Of a stretch of 64,000 nucleotides of DNA, positions 61,539-64,000 are shown piece after piece. Position numbers and translations under genes: made by a program. The notes beneath the pieces were generated by a model that searched no databases, was not told the DNA's origin, and was given only the letters and a program-made list of their open reading frames with translations. Source of the stretch: JANMES01 sp038329865 (GTDB lineage Bacteria > Planctomycetota > Phycisphaerae > Tepidisphaerales > Tepidisphaeraceae); NCBI GenBank assembly GCA_038329865.1, contig JBBQNK010000007.1:59092-123091 (forward strand), read 5' to 3'. Positions within the stretch are counted from its first letter, which is position 1, and each line of letters starts with the position of its first letter.

Positions 61539-62954
61539 ATGCCCGACCGCCCGTACATCTTCCTCGAACTCACCACGAGCCTCTGCTCCAAGTGCCTGCG
61601 CAAGGTCGAGGCCAAGGTCATCATCCAGGACGGCCGCGTCTACATGCACAAATGGTGCCCGACGCATCGGTTTGAGAAGGTGCTGATCAGTACCGATGCG
61701 GATTATTACCAACTCAGCCGCCAGACGCTCAAGCCCGGGCAGATGCCGCTGAAATTCAACACGCCGATCAAGTACGGCTGCCCGTACGATTGCGGGCTCT
61801 GTCCCGATCACGAGCAGCACTCGTGCCTCACGTTGCTGGAGATCACCGACGCGTGCAATCTCAACTGCCCCGTGTGCTACAGCGAAAGCGGCACGCACCG
61901 GGCCGGGCAGCACCGGTCGATGGAGCAGATTCTGTTCATGCTCGACCGCATCGTGGAGAACGAAGGCGCGCCGGATGTCGTACAAATCAGCGGCGGCGAG
62001 CCGACGATTCATCCGCAGTTTTTTGAAGTGCTCGACGCGTGCAAGGCCCGGCCGATCAAGCATCTGATGGTGAATACGAACGGGGTTCGGATTGCGCAAG
62101 ACGCTCACTTCGTTCGTCGCTTACGGGATTACATGCCCGGGTTTGAGGTGTATCTGCAATTTGATTCATTGCGCGCGAAATCGCTCGTCGATCTTCGCGG
62201 GGAGGATCTGACCGACACTCGCCGGCGCGCCCTCGATCGGTTGAACGAGCACAACATTTCCACCACGCTCGTCGTCACGCTCAAGAAAGGATTGAACGAC
62301 GGCGAAATCGGCGAGATCATCGATTTCGCACTGGCGCAGCAGTGCGTGCGTGGCATCACCTTCCAGCCGATCCAATCCGCCGGCCGGCTGGAGCATTTCG
62401 ACCCGGCCACCGACCGCCTCACGCTCGGCGAAGTCCGCCAGCAGATTCTCGCGCAGCACAGCCTCTTCAAGCCGAACGACATCGTCCCCGTGCCCTGCCA
62501 TCCCGATTGCCTCGCGATGGCGTACGCTCTCAAGCTGGGAGGCTGCGTCACGCCGCTCACCGGCAAGCTCGATCCCAAGCTCCTCCTGCACGGCGAAGGC
62601 AACACCATCATGTACGAGAAAGACCCGCGCGTGCGGAACCTGCTCTTCGAACTATTTTCAACCGCCGCCAGCCCGGCCGGCAGCGCGACGTCGCTCCGCC
62701 AACTCCTCTGCTGCCTGCCGCTGGTGGAAGTGCCGGAGACGGTCACCTACGACAACATTTTCCGCATCATCATCATGCAGTTTCTCGACCCGCATAATTT
62801 TGATGTTCGCAGCGTGAAGAAAACGTGTGTGCATATCGCCCACCCCGACGGCCGGATCATCCCGTTCGACACGTACAATCTTTTCTACCGCGACGGCAAG
62901 GAGCAACTGCTAGAGCAACTCCGCCGGCCGGAGCTGTTGCCGATACTTTCATAG
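61539..62954 (+). CDS. Radical SAM enzyme with N-terminal cysteine cluster (MJ0619/Tes-like)
   Basis: The 471-residue protein has three cysteine groups. Cys16, Cys19 and Cys40 lie in SLCSKCLRK and MHKWCPTH (zinc-ribbon/rubredoxin-like). Cys81-x3-Cys85-x2-Cys88 lies in KYGCPYDCGLCPDH. The canonical radical SAM motif Cys106-x3-Cys110-x2-Cys113 lies in ITDACNLNCPVCYSES. ISGGEPTIHP is the SAM-binding GGE strand. This arrangement matches the archaeal MJ0619 family, which includes tetraether lipid synthase (Tes), and its bacterial relatives that couple lipid tails. The C-terminal half holds further conserved cysteines (VPCHPDC, GGCVTP). Lipid coupling is a hypothesis based on family resemblance. 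It follows the lipoprotein genes by 10 bases. Confidence 0.8.
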   Translation: MPDRPYIFLELTTSLCSKCLRKVEAKVIIQDGRVYMHKWCPTHRFEKVLISTDADYYQLSRQTLKPGQMPLKFNTPIKYGCPYDCGLCPDHEQHSCLTLLEITDACNLNCPVCYSESGTHRAGQHRSMEQILFMLDRIVENEGAPDVVQISGGEPTIHPQFFEVLDACKARPIKHLMVNTNGVRIAQDAHFVRRLRDYMPGFEVYLQFDSLRAKSLVDLRGEDLTDTRRRALDRLNEHNISTTLVVTLKKGLNDGEIGEIIDFALAQQCVRGITFQPIQSAGRLEHFDPATDRLTLGEVRQQILAQHSLFKPNDIVPVPCHPDCLAMAYALKLGGCVTPLTGKLDPKLLLHGEGNTIMYEKDPRVRNLLFELFSTAASPAGSATSLRQLLCCLPLVEVPETVTYDNIFRIIIMQFLDPHNFDVRSVKKTCVHIAHPDGRIIPFDTYNLFYRDGKEQLLEQLRRPELLPILS

Positions 62955-62964
62955 GGAGGCGACC

Positions 62965-63315
62965 GTGAACGAACCGCCGCGAGATCCGTCTTTTTTGTCG
63001 TATGCCACTCCTGAGCGAGGGCGGTTGCCTACGGGCGTGCAGGCTTTCCTCGGGGCGGTCTTCACGCTGGTCCTCATCGTCGGCGTCGTAATCGTGGCGG
63101 GCTTCCTGATGGCGGGAGCGAACGGCAAGGGTATGGTCAAGGTCATCCTTGCGGTGACGGGAGCGATCATACTGATGATCTCCCTTTCGATCGCTATCCC
63201 GCTCAAGCAGGACCCGCGAAGGCGCGGCTGGGCGATCGGCATTTACATCGGGCTCGGCCTCGGCTGCCTGTTCTGGGGTTACTGCGGGTTGTTGATGCTC
63301 GCGAACCCCATCTGA
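62965..63315 (+). CDS. Small membrane protein, hypothetical
   Basis: GTG 62965 follows AGGGAGG, 10 bases after the radical SAM stop. The 116-residue protein has a short polar head (NEPPRDPSFLSYATPERGR) and three hydrophobic helices (LGAVFTLVLIVGVVIVAGFL, ILAVTGAIILMISLSIAIP and IGIYIGLGLGCLFWGYCGLL). No family recognised. It is probably co-transcribed with the radical SAM gene. Confidence 0.62.
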   Translation: MNEPPRDPSFLSYATPERGRLPTGVQAFLGAVFTLVLIVGVVIVAGFLMAGANGKGMVKVILAVTGAIILMISLSIAIPLKQDPRRRGWAIGIYIGLGLGCLFWGYCGLLMLANPI

Positions 63316-63366
63316 CGCCGCGTACCTTTCCGCGGAAGGTTCGACTTCGCGGTACACTCTACGCCA

Positions 63367-63744
63367 ATGAATCCGCCACCTGATGACCCGCACCACCCTC
63401 CGCCGCCGGTTCCGGCCGCGCCGTTGGAGTACCGTGGCGCCCCCGGGCGGATGGACCGGCCGCAGACGCGCGTGCCGTATCTCATTCAGGTCGTGATCGG
63501 ATTTTTCGCGTGGGTGGCGGGGTTGTCGATGACCGCGCTGGCGTTCCAACAGCAGATGGGGGAAACGGGAATTTACGCCGTGGTGATAGTGGCGCTGATC
63601 GCGATAGCGGGGTCGGCAATCTACCTTCAATCGTTCTGGGGATGGCGCGGGTACGTGCTGGGCATTTCGCTGGCGATGGGGTTGAGCTGCCTCGTGCCGG
63701 TCGTCACGATCCTGATTTTGTGTGGCCCGGGCTCAAGGGGCTGA
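63367..63744 (+). CDS. Small membrane protein with proline-rich head, hypothetical
   Basis: The 125-residue protein has a proline/histidine-rich N-terminus (NPPPDDPHHPPPPVPAAPLE) followed by YRGAPGR and three hydrophobic helices from residue ~40 (YLIQVVIGFFAWVAGLSMTA, AVVIVALIAIAGSAIYL, LGISLAMGLSCLVPVVTILI). The L-E-Y-R motif after a proline-rich head recurs in the protein at 53168-53983 (RLEYREAPP), so the heads may share a binding partner. Function unknown. Confidence 0.6.
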   Translation: MNPPPDDPHHPPPPVPAAPLEYRGAPGRMDRPQTRVPYLIQVVIGFFAWVAGLSMTALAFQQQMGETGIYAVVIVALIAIAGSAIYLQSFWGWRGYVLGISLAMGLSCLVPVVTILILCGPGSRG

Positions 63745-63747
63745 TGT

Positions 63748-64000
63748 CTATTTAACGATGAAGATGCTGTTGTCCGTCACCTGGTTGCGGCCGTCGTAGT
63801 CGACGATCAAATCCGGCGTTCCGCCAAGATGGATCGTCGCCACGATCAGCTGATTACCGACGTGGAACGCGCTGGTTCCCTGCAGCGAGACCGGCTGCGA
63901 AGGCATGTAAACGGTTCCCAGCAACGTCGTCGTCGCATTACCGCCGAGTGAAATGCCGTGGCTATACGGCATGGTGCGGTCGGTAAAGAGGACGACATCC
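63748..64000 (-). CDS. C-terminal end of a surface/pilus-assembly-like protein (partial)
   Basis: The minus-strand frame runs off the right edge; the visible ~83 residues read DVVLFTDRTMPYSHGISLGG, then repetitive beta-strand sequence (NATTTLLGTVYMPSQPVSLQ, VGNQLIVATIHLGGTPDLIV) and end NSIFIVK. A turn-rich beta structure with SLxGxAxxxLxGTxYxP periodicity resembles the C-terminal domains of TadG-like pilus-assembly-associated proteins in this phylum, but the evidence is thin. It converges with the small membrane-protein gene, with three bases between the stops. Confidence 0.45.
   Translation of the reverse strand, partial: DVVLFTDRTMPYSHGISLGGNATTTLLGTVYMPSQPVSLQGTSAFHVGNQLIVATIHLGGTPDLIVDYDGRNQVTDNSIFIVK

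Overview
The window looks like part of a planctomycete chromosome, most probably class Phycisphaerae (Tepidisphaera/Humisphaera-like). The evidence is a high-GC sequence with long antisense open frames, a surface protein that begins with the planctomycete-type LEPR motif, a PEP-CTERM autotransporter-repeat protein, a formylglycine sulfatase, a membrane protein with a C-terminal CxxCGYDL/CPECG zinc ribbon, and intergenic spaces filled with many families of inverted-repeat elements. The assignment is inferred from sequence character only.

1-16.5 kb: an exopolysaccharide/lipid-linked glycan locus on the + strand. It encodes a Gfo/Idh/MocA oxidoreductase, an NAD-dependent epimerase/reductase, a GT4 glycosyltransferase, a 1032-residue fusion (processive-type GT2 + WecG/TagA/CpsF GT26 + nucleotidyltransferase-like + left-handed beta-helix), a Wzz/BY-kinase, an initiating phosphoglycosyl transferase, a GT2 and a polysaccharide pyruvyl transferase. 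A PfkB sugar kinase, a class I aldolase-like protein and another GT4 follow. The initiating transferase, glycosyltransferases and chain-length/kinase protein give most of a Wzx/Wzy-type pathway; flippase and polymerase are not in the window.

16.5-30.7 kb: a STAS protein and an amidohydrolase (- strand), then an envelope block: beta-barrel outer-membrane protein, lipoprotein, FecR-domain protein, a 2015-residue LEPR mosaic adhesin (RTX, delta-60, cadherin, PKD, F5/8C and Fn3 modules) and a CHASE2-adenylate cyclase. This order suggests a surface-sensing/cAMP unit.

30.7-39 kb: mobile and decaying DNA. A complete DDE insertion sequence (17-bp terminal repeats, 9-bp target duplication) sits in the loop of a hairpin. 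Then come a nonsense-mutated SRPBCC gene, a DHFR-family reductase, a PEP-CTERM gene split by an IS3-family element (the halves rejoin in frame across a 6-bp duplication), and a second DDE element whose transposase is out of frame.

39-53 kb: mostly - strand carbohydrate and maintenance genes: GH4 glycosidase with a divergent, apparently frameshifted AraC regulator, sialidase-like propeller, alginate-lyase-family protein, a FolD homologue lacking the catalytic lysine, a DUF2262 protein, sulfatase, aldo/keto reductase and a pectate-lyase-like protein.

53-64 kb: a PhoR/PhoB-like two-component pair, a propeller lipoprotein, PduO-type cobalamin adenosyltransferase, Lgt, two related lipoproteins, a radical SAM enzyme with an N-terminal cysteine cluster of the archaeal MJ0619/Tes type, small membrane proteins and the 3' end of a surface-protein gene at the right edge.

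The most unusual features are the glycosyltransferase fusion, the variety of palindromic elements (some inside reading frames), the two IS insertions with readable history, the FolD variant and the Tes-like radical SAM enzyme.
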